A stretch of 64,000 nucleotides of DNA from Choristoneura fumiferana (GCF_025370935.1 NC_133482.1:16906181-16970180); one strand, 5' to 3'; positions 41,831 to 51,338 are shown, numbered from the stretch's first letter. The notes: a model not told the origin generated them from the sequence alone. Program-made: numbers and translations.

Positions 41831-41998
41831 TGATCATCATCATCATCAACAGCTGGGAGATGTCCACTGTTGAAGACATACCTTTCCCTTAGAACGCTCT
41901 ATGAACGGCAACTCGACAGTTCGTCCACGTTGCCGGCAAATCTCACGATGTTGGAAGTTCACATAGCGGAAGGCCTACCAACGCTTCGTCTTCCACTT
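41831..41998 (-). pseudogene. RTE-like LINE 3' end
   Basis: ATCATCATCATCATC is the complement of the tail. AGATGTCCACTGTTGAAGAC, TTAGAACGCTCTATGAACGG and CCAACGCTTCGTCTTCCAC encode, on the minus strand, a mutated TDDI...AGN.W.N...RSS module. Several substitutions indicate age. Confidence 0.65.
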
Positions 41999-42192
41999 CG
42001 TCGTATTATGTCTAATAATTGAATTGAAATTCTAGCATTATACTTAATTCTCACAGGAATTCACAAAAAATATACCGTGGTCTTTATTTAAACTGCATGA
42101 AATACGAGTATGCACATACAACATTTTATGTCTCCAAACTTAGTGGGTGTGATTTGGGATTTTACAACTGTGATACCTGATTCCGTTGGTAT

Positions 42193-42494
42193 ATCAGACC
42201 AAAAGTTCGGGACGTGGTGGAAGAGATCGAGAGGAATAAGTGGAGATGGGCAGGGCACATTGCCAGGATGAACCACGATCGTTGGGCGAGGCGAACACTG
42301 GAGTGGAGACCTCGTGAAAACACTCGCAGTAGAGGGAGACCGCCAATGAGGTGGAAGGACGATATCTGCCGACAGGCGGGTGGAGGATGGATGCATATGG
42401 CTGTCGATCGCCAGGCGTGGAGGAATGGAGAGGAGGCCTATGTCCGAAGACGGACGAATTAAGGGCTGCTATGGATGGATGGATCAGACCAAAA
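42193..42494 (+). mobile_element. Young 5'-truncated RTE-like insertion with 12-bp target duplication
   Basis: ATCAGACCAAAA at 42193-42204 recurs at 42483-42494. The insert (42205-42482) is 278 bp, ends in (ATGG)n and retains an uninterrupted C-terminal frame. It is almost identical to 26531-26745 on the other strand. Confidence 0.9.
42214..42462 (+). pseudogene. Open 82-codon C-terminus of RTE-like polymerase
   Basis: The frame opens at ATG 42214, an internal methionine, and closes with TAA at 42460-42462. The product starts MVEEIERNKWRWAGHIARMN, continues HDRWARRTLEWRPRENTRSR with GRPPMRWKDDI, and ends AYVRRRTN. These are the C-terminal KWRWAGHIAR, EWRPR and GRP..RW.DD boxes of RTE-type LINEs. 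Reverse transcriptase and endonuclease are absent, so it cannot act. It stays open because the insertion is recent. Confidence 0.8.
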
Positions 42495-42699
42495 CGTAGC
42501 CTATGTGTTTTTTTATAGATCCAGCTATCTGCATACCAAATTGTATTCAAATCCGTCCAGCCGTTCTAACGTGCAAGAGTAACAAATTAAATATAGGTAC
42601 TCGTACTTTTCGCTAAAAGTGAAATTAAGAGTATGTACATACACCCGCAAAGCAATTTATTGTGTGAGTATCCTCATCTGTACTAGGCTCGCCTAATGA

Positions 42700-42860
42700 T
42701 TCAAAGTCAAAGTCAAAAAAGACAAAGTTAAAATATCTTTATTTCAGGAAGCGGAAGCAATTCGGAAAAACCTTTAGAAGAACCCGGCAGGAAAGTCAAC
42801 GAGGTCTTAATATATATGTTATCTTTTTTAAACAGATGTACGATGTTTTTTAAAGACTAA
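42700..42860 (-). mobile_element. Family L LINE 3' end
   Basis: TCAAAGTCAAAGTCAAAAAA, then GTTAAAATATCTTTATTTCA, ATTCGGAAAAACCTTTAGAA and GGAAAGTCAACGAGG, give the complement of 33805-34115, truncated and mutated. Confidence 0.6.
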
Positions 42861-43513
42861 CACCACAAAAATACATTTAATTTTTACACAACTACATTTT
42901 TAGGCAATACAGTCATTCACTATTATGATGCGTAATTAATTTCACAAAGTTTAATTAAGCAGTACAAACGCAGACTTAGAAATTCAACATCATATTTTGA
43001 TCATTTTGCATAATAATTTCATATTTCAAATGTATAAGCAAGCAGCTACATCTTTCACAGTCATGGTGAATAATACAAGAATTCTATTCACCGAAAATTA
43101 ATAGTTCTAGACAACTATTAATAACCATTTACTGGGTGGGGGCTGTAATAAATGATGAAATTATTCTGAGGAATATTATGTATTAGCGATCCAGCATAAT
43201 AACAGTGAATAAAGAAAGTGAAAGTAAAATACATTGGAATAGTGACTTCGCTTGGCTTCCTTCGTTTAATGAAACCCCGCCGTTGTTTATTCACCACGTT
43301 TCCACGATTATTTATTGTCCAAGAATGTACAGATGAAATTTTCTTTCATTCATGGAAGGTATTTAGTGGGAGTAATTATAATAAATATGTCAATAGTTAC
43401 GCTTACAAAGAGGGGAAATACAGCTTTCAAAATAAGAGAAAATTATACACCTGTTTAGGTACCTGGGACAAACGGTCCAGGTTAGGTAGGTCCAACTTCG
43501 AGAAAGAGATCAC
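42861..43513. other. Non-coding, nothing recognised
   Basis: A 106-codon frame (43218-43538) has no recognisable domain, and its end is a repeat scrap. I do not call a gene. Confidence 0.4.
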
Positions 43514-43562
43514 ATGTCGAATTGGATGCAAGTGGTGAGTTGTCGTTCTTTGTGACGTTTTA
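43514..43562 (+). pseudogene. RTE-like LINE scrap
   Basis: CGAATTGGATGCAAGTGGTG and AGTTGTCGTTCTTTGTGACG match the GGTGGATGCAAGTGGCGAGT...TGTGGCG part of the RTE C-terminus. Confidence 0.5.
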
Positions 43563-43577
43563 AGCCTTTGTTTATAA

Positions 43578-43802
43578 TAACCTAACCTAACCAACAAAAA
43601 GTTGGAAAAACCCCCTTCAAAGTTCAATATCTCAAAAACGGCTTAACTGATTTTGATAAAAAAATGTCTAACAACCATTGCTAGAAAACCTTTCAAATAA
43701 AAAAACCGCATTAAAATCGATCCACCCGTTAAGAGCTACGGTGATACAGACAGACACACAGAGCGGTCAAACTCACCCTCTTTTTGCGTCGGGGGTTAAA
43801 AA
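43578..43802 (-). repeat. Family E repeat, minus copy
   Basis: It runs from AACAAAAAGTTGGAAAAACC through TTCAATATCTCAAAAACGGC and ATCGATCCACCCGTTAAGAG to TTTTTGCGTCGGGGGTTAAA. Confidence 0.75.
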
Positions 43803-44564
43803 CCGGTTATCGATGCACTTATTACCCCAAGAGATAAGTGAAGTATAAGACGTGCGAATGATGAATAAGTAGCATACGGCAGTGTAAATATTTGGCCGCT
43901 TGGAGGCAAGTAAAATGCGCAAAGCCTTTGACGTCAACCGCAAAAATGTTGGCTGATATCCGGAATGTAGTGAAGGGGCAGTGTACCTACAGTGTGGTGC
44001 GAATTCCTTTGTTACCTTCGCAGCAGAGAAGGGTGAGAGAGTTTATGATAAGTCCATTAAAATGCTAGTTTGTCCCGAGCCAAAAATTTGCGTTTTATTT
44101 TTTTATAGCAATTTGATTTAATTGGAATTGGAATTATTTTAACGTTTTAAAAAATCATTTTAGAATGAAATAAAAACTTATATAGATGGCAGTTATAATT
44201 TGAGCCTGGTACAATTTTAGTTGTCTTACGAATAAAACATTGATTTCTAGGAGTTTTTATTTCTTTTAGTGCATGTTTGAGAAAAGCACTATACAAGCCT
44301 CGGCGTGAAAGAACATGCCAGCCTCGTATACATCTCGTCTCGTCTATACATACTCGGCCTGCAAGCCTTTCTTTCCCGGCCTCTGCAGTAATGTACTATT
44401 AGTCTCGCAAGCTTGAAATTGTTACCGGCCGTCAAAATGCCCATTATTATTTATACGAAATGAACAAAAAAGTTATTGTTTTCTTTTATTTCTATTATTC
44501 GTTGCATAATTTAACAAAGTTGCTTATCGATATCTGCTCAAACTAAGCAACCAATTTTAACGCA
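43803..44564. other. Non-coding, nothing recognised
   Basis: 44290-44400 carries AAGCCTCGGCGTGAAAGAAC- and GCCTGCAAGCCTTTC-like words without a clear repeat. No gene was seen. Confidence 0.35.
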
Positions 44565-45045
44565 GTTGTGCCCTCTCTATTGCTTAACTCTGTGTATATA
44601 CCTGTGTTTTCTGTACTGCTTGCTATGTCATGGTGTGCAATAATAGTTATTTGTGTCACGAGGGAGCAAAATGGTGTATTTACGGCGAGGGCGTACATTG
44701 AATCCAGAATGTAGCGAAGGATTCTACAGTAGAATCCTGAGCGTAATGAGGGATTCAAGTGTTAACGCCCAAGATGAAAATAATTTTGCTCGCGATTGGC
44801 TCATACAACTTTTCACACCGAGCATTAAGAAACTTGAAAAAAAAATCTTACTATTATTAAAGAACAACCAGCATAGAAAATGGTCTGGCTTTACAATTAT
44901 AAACTTCAAAAAATGGCATTTGCAATAAAACACTTAGAAAAGCCTTGAACAGAAAAGCTGCACTTTGCTCCCTCTCGTCAGGGAGGAAAAGTTACTTTTC
45001 TGAAGGAGAGGTGTGAAAAGAGTTATTTTATTTTATTGTTATTAT
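44565..45045 (+). mobile_element. LINE 3' end split by family H
   Basis: CTGTACTGCTTGCTATGTCA and GGTGTGCAATA (to about 44642) resume after the insertion as AAGAGTTATTTTATTTTATT. The uninterrupted version, GAGTGCAATAAAGAGTT, is at 17213-17295, which acts as an empty-site comparison. Confidence 0.65.
44643..45019 (+). mobile_element. Family H element, copy 2
   Basis: ATAGTTATTTGTGTCACGAG to GGAGAGGTGTGAAAA. It lacks one of the three GGATTCT units of copies 1 and 3. The 3' hairpin is perfect: CAGAAAAG.../...CTTTTCTG with inner CTCCCT CTCGTC AGGGAG. A 91-codon frame (44653-44928) runs almost the whole length but is broken in the other copies, so coding is unlikely. Confidence 0.75.
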
Positions 45046-45632
45046 AAGCACGAGTTTCGTTACATGGCTGTTCAGCGACTATGGATTTATAAGAGGGCAG
45101 TTTGGTTTCTTTAGACGAAACTTAAATAAAAACCACGACATAATAATGTAGATAAGTAAGCTAGTATATGCAAAAAAGCAAACGTCAATTTGTTTCAGTA
45201 GGTATAGATAATGCGCTTAGTTTGGTCAATATTTAGTATTTCTACCAAATTTTGAACCAACCTTGCTTATTAAGTCTTTGATCCACTTTGGGCCGAGCTT
45301 ACAAGGTATAGTAATATTTTAACCGACTTACCGAGTTTGCGCACTACTACGTATTGAAAGGGTTGAAAGGGTTCAGTGAAAATAAACAAAACAGAGGAAA
45401 TTAAATTTCACAAGGAAGCCTATAAAACGTTTCAAGACGCTATACCAATTCAAAATATATCTTTCTTCTTCTTGAAATATTTTCGTCCCAATATTTAACA
45501 ACACAATATAATTCCAATTGTCTGTCTAGTGGAAGGCCTGCCAATGCTTCTTCCTTCGCTAAGTACTTAAGTATGTTACGAAAAAACAACCCTCTTTCGG
45601 GCAGTTGGGTAAAAATATAAGGAACGCAGCCA
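45046..45632. other. Non-coding, with small family C scrap
   Basis: 45585-45620 (AACCCTCTTTCGGGCAGTTG with GGTAAAAA) matches the end of family C. GGAAGGCCTGCCAATGCTTC at about 45531 is an RTE scrap. The rest is unrecognised. Confidence 0.4.
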
Positions 45633-45823
45633 GTGCCCTTAGTGTAAGTTTTCGGTACAAAATGCGTCTCGATCGCGTTCGCGTTAAAATCTCAATTTGT
45701 ATGGAAACACGAACATCGCAAACGTTCCGCTAGAGGCGCTGTTCGTGTTTGCATACAAATTGAGATTTTAACGCAAACGCGATCGAGACGTATTTTGTAA
45801 CTGAAAACTTACACTAAGGGCAC
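45633..45823. mobile_element. 191-bp fold-back containing the 26074-type core
   Basis: Outer arms GTGCCCTTAGTGTAAGTTTT and CGTCTCGATCGCG pair with AACGCGATCGAGACG and ACTTACACTAAGGGCAC. The inner 103 bp (45677-45779) nearly equals the palindrome at 26074-26175. Either the outer arms are part of the full element, with 26074 a deletion, or one palindrome inserted at the centre of another. Confidence 0.8.
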
Positions 45824-45931
45824 AGTGTTTTGGACGCCCGTTAACAGCAATCTAGGTGACATTTAGGTATACCTAAATTTTATGGTTTAGAGTAACTTGT
45901 TACACTTTTCTGTTTAATTCGTTTTCCGTAG

Positions 45932-46662
45932 TTAAAATGGCAAAAACTGAACCCTTATAGTTTCGCCATGTCTGTCTGTCTGTCCGTCCGTCCGCGGCTT
46001 CGCTCAGGGACTATCAATGCTAGAAAGCTGTTATTTTTCACGGATATAATAATATATGAAAACTATGATGACAAAACGGTACAATACAATCTCAGAATCT
46101 TCCAAGTTTAGGTATATTTTATACCTTAGGCTGCTATTTACTTTTAAACTACTAATAATTTTCAAGCAAACTTAACAGTTATAGTTTTCCTTGTAAGTTT
46201 GATATACTTACTATCATCCTTTTTTCAAATTTTTCCACCCATAGGTTTAGATTTTAGAGGAGGGGGAGGGGCGCTCGATTTTAATGAAAATTTGCACTTT
46301 AAAGTTGAATATTTCGCAAATACATCACTGAATCGAAAAATTGTCTTAGCAACCCCCTAATGGATTTAAATATATAATGGTGGTTTTAATGTTACCTATA
46401 CAACGATACCCCACACTATAGGGTTGGATGAGAAAAAAAAAAACACCCCCACTTTACGTCTATGCGAGGAACCCTAAAAAGTGTACAAAAAAAAATATTT
46501 TACCGTTTTGTTGGCATAGTTTCCATTATATATCCATGCAAAATTACAGCTTCCTAGCATTGATAGTCCCTGAGCAAAGCCGCGGACGGACAGACAGACA
46601 GACATGGCGAAACTATATAAGGGTTCCGTTTTTGCCATTTTGGCTCCGGAACCCTAAAAAGT
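45932..46662. repeat. Family D inverted pair
   Basis: 45932-46082 is the minus-strand 3' end of family D (AAAATGGCAAAAACTGAACC, TATAGTTTCGCCATGTCTGT, GCTCAGGGACTATCAATGC). 46083-46662 is a plus-strand copy with its own complete 3' end (AAGGGTTCCGTTTTTGCCAT). Both halves include the 3' microsatellite, so this is an inverted duplication and not 5' inversion. The plus part lacks the GGCCAAGAGCGTGTC start. Confidence 0.7.
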
Positions 46663-46929
46663 AGATTAATCCAAATAAAGATTTAGGTACCTGTCAAAAA
46701 CAGCACAAACAATGTGTTGTCACCGAATGAAAAGCAAGAAAGATAAATTGTATTTCAAGTTAAGCAGTGTTAATAAGACAGAATAGTAGGTAATACTAGT
46801 GCTCTCTCGCTCGTCCCTGCGAGACGCCGTGTTTGCGCAGCCGGCCGCTCCCAGTACTATTTGCTTTCGCTTCTTAGTAATAACGCAGTACACAGATTAT
46901 TAAGGCTTTATGTAATCTATCACTAAAAT

Positions 46930-47123
46930 CTGGTAGCATGGTGAACGATTGTGTTACTCTGAGGATGAACTCTGGTTGAGTCCGAAACGTGTCGGCGTAG
47001 TGGTGGTGGTGAAAGTTGGGTTTGTGTGTATTCTAACAGTTTGGAGGTGGCCGAGCTGCATGACAAACGTTTGTTGCATAGACACAGCTATATTAAGGTC
47101 ACAGGTGAGCAAAGTACCTAATT
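46930..47123 (+). repeat. Dispersed repeat, copy 2 (partner at 605-812)
   Basis: TCTGGTAGCATGGTGAACGA, ACTCTGGTTGAGTCCGAAAC, TTTGGAGGTGGCCGAGCTGC and AAGGTCACAGGTGAGCAAAG parallel 605-812. Confidence 0.6.
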
Positions 47124-47221
47124 GTTTATTAAATACTTCATTGATATGGATATCAGCAAAGATTCAATAAATTAGGTGAGATAGAAGCAAATCACTAGGC
47201 AGTTTAAAATAAAATCTATAC

Positions 47222-47402
47222 TATCTATACTAATATTATAAATGCGACAGTGTGTGTGTTTGTATGTTTGTCCGTCTTTCACGTCGAAACGGAGCGACGG
47301 ATCGACGTGATTTTTGGCACAGAGATAGTTTATGGGCCCGAGAGCGACATAGGCTACTTTTTATTCCGGAAAAATGCACAGTTCCCGAGGGAACAGCGCG
47401 CG
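47222..47402 (-). repeat. CTAGCT...ATTAGTA-type element, 3' part in minus orientation
   Basis: TATACTAATATTATAAATGC is the complement of the element's 3' end. It is followed by a GTGTGTGTTTGTATG tract, ACGGAGCGACGGATCGACGT and TACTTTTTATTCCGGAAAAA. It forms a subfamily different from 23172-24737. Confidence 0.55.
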
Positions 47403-47644
47403 ATAAACTATCAATGTCACAATGTGCAATGATCAGACTTTTTCTAAATTGCTATGCTTTTGGCAGAATACTGGTCAAATATGCACTAGCACGCGTGAGG
47501 ACTATAGTCTTAGCCTCTCATTTTAAAAGATGGCCTGTGTCCCTGCATTAGGACGCATAAGGCTAAGATAAGTTGATAACGAAGCAGATAAAATATCACA
47601 TGTGTCACAAAATGTACCAATCAATGGTGAAACAGAACCCTTAG

Positions 47645-47829
47645 GATGCTTGTAGACATCAGTTGTTTTCTCCGGACAACGGATCCTTTTCGCGGTGTTG
47701 CATGGCCTCATCACCGGACAAGTGTCCGGTGCATGTACACACATTCATTGTAAGCCATACAACACCGCAAGTCCGGCAAAAACAACGGTCCGTTGTACGG
47801 TGAAAACAACAGACGTCTATAAGCGGCCT
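47645..47829. mobile_element. Fold-back element, about 185 bp
   Basis: The left arm carries TGTAGACATCAGTTGTTTTC, CCGGACAACGGATC and GCGGTGTTGCATGGC. The right arm carries the complements GCCATACAACACCGC, CGGTCCGTTGTACGG and GAAAACAACAGACGTCTATA. Short TGTCCGG/CCGGACA hairpins lie at the centre. Confidence 0.65.
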
Positions 47830-47840
47830 TATACCGTGTT

Positions 47841-48251
47841 ATAGTTATTTGTGTCACAAGGGAGCAAAATGTTGTATTTAAGGCGAGGGCGTACATTGAA
47901 TCCAGAATGTAGCGAAGGATTCTGCAATAGCATCCTGATCGTAGCGAGGGATTCTAAAGTAGAATCCTGAGCGTAATGAGGTATTCAAGTGTTAACGCCC
48001 AAGATGAAAATAATTTTGCTCCCGAGTCGCTCATACAACTTTTCACACCGAGCATTAAGAAACTTGAAAAAAAAATCAAAATATTATTATAAAGAACAAC
48101 CAGCAAAGAAAATGGTGTGGCTTAACAATTATCAACTTCAAAAAATGGCATTTGCAATAAAACACTTAGAAAAGCCTTGAACAGAAAAGTTGCACTTTGC
48201 TCCCTCTCGTCAGGGAGGAAAAGTTACTTTTCTGAAGGAGAGGTGTGAAAA
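47841..48251 (+). mobile_element. Family H element, copy 3
   Basis: ATAGTTATTTGTGTCACAAG to GGAGAGGTGTGAAAA, with all three GGATTCT-type units and the 3' nested hairpin at 48182-48234. The close match to copies 1 and 2 indicates relatively recent spread. Confidence 0.78.
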
Positions 48252-48546
48252 ATATATTATAGTCCTGTAATTAAACTCATAAGTTTAATACGCTGGATCT
48301 TACGAGGTTAAAATTTAAGAAGAAACACTCTAACTCTGTGTACTGCCGTAGCATTGTCTTCACTCCACTCGATTTAAAGCCCACGGTCTGAATCGAATGA
48401 CCATCTTCAATTTAAGATGTCTGCAATTTTCTCCACACTTCCACTCTGAAACAAAATCAATACGAGTGTTTGCTTTTATAATTGTTTCACGATTTAAGTA
48501 GTATTTATTTAAAGGAGCCTTTACGCGGGTAAAGGCACAGATAAAA

Positions 48547-48607
48547 CCTACCCTACCCTACCCTAGCCCTACCCTACCCTACCCTAGCCCTACCCTACCT
48601 TACCCTA
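48547..48607. repeat. (CCCTA)n minisatellite with periodic CCCTAG variant
   Basis: About 12 units of CCCTA, with CCCTAG inserted every four units (CCTACCCTAGCCCTACCC). This is TAGGG on the other strand and not the insect telomere unit TTAGG. Confidence 0.85.
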
Positions 48608-48627
48608 GAAATCGAATTGAAACTGTT

Positions 48628-48905
48628 GCAGGTGGTAGGACCTTGTGCAAGGTCCGCCCGGATTGCTACCACCATCTTGCTCGCTTATCCTGCCGTGAAG
48701 CAGCAGTGCTTGCACTGTTGTGTTTCGGCGTGGAGAGTAAGACAGCCGGTGAAATTACTGGCACGTTAGGTATCCCATCTTAGGCCTCTAGGTTGGCAAC
48801 GCGTCTTCAATACCCCTGGTGTTGCAGATGTTTATGGGCGGTGGTGATCTCTTACCATCAGGAGACCCACTTGCTCGTTTGCCTTCCAGTAGAATAAAAA
48901 AAAAA
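48628..48905 (+). mobile_element. SINE-4, representative full-length copy
   Basis: The 5' end GCAGGTGGTAGGACCTTGTG, with CAAGGTCCGCCCGGATTGCT and ACCACC, can form nested stems. The body contains GTGTTTCGGCGTGGAGAGTA and GGCCTCTAGGTTGGCAACG. The 3' end TTACCATCAGGAGACCCACT leads into TGCTCGTTTGCC and poly-A. No clear tRNA A/B boxes are seen. Confidence 0.85.
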
Positions 48906-49782
48906 CTCCGGGACAAGGCGAAAAATTCCGTGGGAATTAAAAAAAATACATCGTGAATTTAATAACTCCAATAATAATAATATCTAAGTGGTTGAATTTT
49001 GGAATTTATCCCGATGCTGTGGTAATTTTGGGATAGTATTATTATTTGGGGTTATTTATTATTCCAGCTATATACCAAATTTCGTTCAAAATTCCTGGAT
49101 ACCCTAAAATTATATCATAAAATTAATTATCGTCACATAAAAACCCATGTCAAATTTAATTTTGTTTCTAACCCTAGCGGTTGTATTTGAAGGCGATAAG
49201 GTTACATTAGAAAAGTTTATACAGTCATTAAGTTTCCTAAATTTTATAATTTTCTGCTTAACTTTCTTAATTTTTTTCGCGAACCTTCTGCAAAGTTGTA
49301 AACTTGAAAAAGATGGTTTAAATTGATAACTCGTTCTTAAGTTACGGCGTGACCAAGGGAAATAGGGATCAATTTCTACATTATAATAGATTATGGGGTT
49401 AAAAGAATGTATATATATTTTAATGTTAGGTAAGATGTGGAATTAAAAAGTGGGAGGCCTGCCGACAGGTATTCCAGTTTCTGATACACACTCGAGAACT
49501 TTTCCTCCTCTACGGTTATCTGTTATTCGAGCGATATTGCCTTATACATTGCAATGAACCATAACATTATCCGTTTATTTAACGGACTAGAGTTTACCTG
49601 CGGTTTCGCACGCGTAAACTATTCCATCTGGTAGTAACAATTGAAATTCCGGGATTTTACAAAATTCCCCTGGGAAATACCAAAATTTACATCGTGATCT
49701 TCATTGAGGTTGTGTTAAGAACAGCTGTACAAAATTTCGTGGCTAAACCCAGCGGTTCAAATTTCAAGATTTTATCCATATC
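48906..49782 (+). repeat. Degenerate CTAGCT...-type element material
   Basis: Scattered matches such as CCAGCTATATACCAAATTTC and CGTTCAAAATTCC (49060-49100), ACCTGCGGTTTCGCACGCGT (49598) and GGCTAAACCCAGCGGTTCAA (49740) fit old, overlapping copies of this family. Boundaries cannot be set. No gene. Confidence 0.35.
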
Positions 49783-50009
49783 CCGTGAAAGAAAGAAAGA
49801 AGAAAGAAAAAAAAAATATTTATAACAGCAGTGACACATTACACAGGTTAGGAATAATAACAACAGTTTTAGTTTTTAAATGGGTCCCACTGAAAAACAG
49901 CGTTGCGGCTTGCCGTAACAGTATGCTGAGTGGGGTCCACTTTATACTATTCGATGTTATTTTTTCCATCTAATGTATTTTTATGTGTATCGAATATGTG
50001 TAAATAAAC
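49783..50009 (+). mobile_element. Family N LINE 3' end, plus copy
   Basis: AAATGGGTCCCACTGAAAAA, CAGCGTTGCGGCTTGCCGTA, TGAGTGGGGTCCACTTTATA and CGAATATGTGTAAATAAACG are the plus-strand equivalents of 25003-25205. A GAAAGAAAGAAAG tract lies at the 5' side. SINE-1 abuts its 3' end. Confidence 0.6.
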
Positions 50010-50230
50010 GCGGGCCAAGTGCGGATTGGGAACTTCGCACGCACCATTGAATCGCTTCGCAGGTTTGTGCAGGTTTCCTCACGATGTTTTCCTTCACCGC
50101 AAAGCTCGTGGTAAATTTCAAATGTAATTCCGCACATGAATTTGGAAAAACTCACAGGTGCGAGCCGGGGTTCGAACCCACGAGCCTCTGCTTGAGAGGC
50201 GATAGGTCAAACCACTAGGCCACCACGGCT
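50010..50230 (-). mobile_element. SINE-1, 3'-truncated minus copy
   Basis: On the minus strand it starts AAGCCGTGGTGGCCTAGTGG with B box GGTTCGAACCC and runs to CCAATCCGCACTTGGCCCG. The final 80-90 bp with the RTE-like tail is missing. Confidence 0.8.
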
Positions 50231-50578
50231 TGTTATTGTAGTTATTACCATTATTTATTTAAACATAATAATACTCGTATTTGCAATCGAAGGGTCTGAT
50301 TTTAAATCGTATTTGTATAAAAGGAAAAGTTAAATGAAACCCAATAACAATCTGAAAGTCGTAAGTTGGAATCCAATTTCTGCAGAAAACATGTTCAAGT
50401 ATGCTAAGGAAAAAAAGCGTATGTGCAAAGTTTCCCTGTGGACGTACGGCCTTTTGAGTCGCACGGAATTTTCCGCCAAAGGACACGCTCTGAGCTGCTG
50501 ATATAGATTAAGAATGTAAAGCTAGATCACTTGCATTTAAACTGTCTGAGTTTTTTTTTTTCGAGAAGTGCGTTTTAT
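50231..50578. other. Non-coding, nothing recognised
   Basis: Ordinary AT-rich sequence. The 75-codon minus frame shows no signature. Confidence 0.35.
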
Positions 50579-50841
50579 CCATGTGTGGTTAGAGAACCTG
50601 ACTACGAAGCTTGAGGTCCCGGGTTCGATTCCCGTGTCGGGGCAGATATTTGTATGAGAAATACGAATGTTTGTTCTCGGGTCTTGGGTGTTTACTATGT
50701 ATTTAAGTATGTATCTATCTATATAATTACATTTATCCGTTGCTTAGTACCCATAACACAAGCTTTGCTAAGCTTACTTTGGGACTAGGTCAATTGGTGT
50801 GAATTGTCCCATGATATTTATTTATTTATTTATTTATTTAT
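50579..50841 (+). mobile_element. SINE-3, slightly 5'-truncated, with (TTTA)n tail
   Basis: ATGTGTGGTTAGAGAACCTG replaces the first part of the head. B box GGTTCGATTCC is intact. The body matches 29742-29983. The 3' end CCCATGATATTTATTTATTT has seven TTTA units. Confidence 0.85.
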
Positions 50842-51273
50842 CCATTACAGAGAAATGGTTTAGTAAGGGTTTATGGATGCATTAAAGATACATAAACAAT
50901 TCAAAATAATTTACTAAACAGATAGATAATTCTAAACAAAACTATTAGTTAATTTTTCAACCTGACCACTCCTTTCACTTGTTTAGATTTATTTGTTCTT
51001 TGAGCTCAAAAATGCCTTCAAAGCCTTCAAAGATGAGCATTCACTAAAATTTAAAGTGTTTGCCTCTAAAATGTTGCGTAGGTATTTTTGAGATGCAACA
51101 AACACGACATCTCATCTCATATTTCATCAGATAAACTGCTTGCTTGTTTTCCTCCCTCTGATAATAAAAATAATCTCGACCGGGAATTTTCTAGTAAATT
51201 AAAAAAACTGAATCGACATAATGTTGTATAATTTTGACAGAAGAAAAAATACGTAATCAATATTGTATAATCT
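50842..51273. other. Non-coding, nothing recognised
   Basis: TGCCTTCAAAGCCTTCAAAG near 51011 is a small direct repeat. Otherwise unremarkable. Confidence 0.35.
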
Positions 51274-51338
51274 ATGGTGATCTCTTACCATCAAGAGACT
51301 CACTTGCTCGTTTGCCATCTAGTCGAATAAAAAAAAAT
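51274..51338 (+). mobile_element. SINE-4 3' fragment
   Basis: TATGGTGATCTCTTACCATC and CTCACTTGCTCGTTTGCCAT plus poly-A match the last 60 bp of SINE-4. It is a strong 5' truncation. Confidence 0.7.

Larger units (their letters stand above)
42110..42600 (+). repeat. CTAGCT...ATTAGTA element remnant hosting an RTE insertion
   Basis: Joining the flanks of the insertion gives ATCAGACCAAAACGTAGCCT, then CCAGCTATCTGCATACCAAA, CAAATCCGTCCAGCCGTTCT and GCAAGAGTAACAAA. This order matches the 3' half of the element at 59489-59730. Confidence 0.5.

Noticed and set aside
43218..43538. 106-codon open frame
   Set aside because: It ends in an RTE scrap and shows no recognisable motif; probably chance plus repeat sequence.
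43567..43585. AACCTAACCTAACC as an interstitial TTAGG telomere
   Set aside because: Only about 2.5 units, and it is a regular part of family E copies.
44653..44928. 91-codon open frame spanning family H copy 2
   Set aside because: The frame is disrupted in the other two copies and its internal part is made of hairpin repeats, so it is not conserved as protein.
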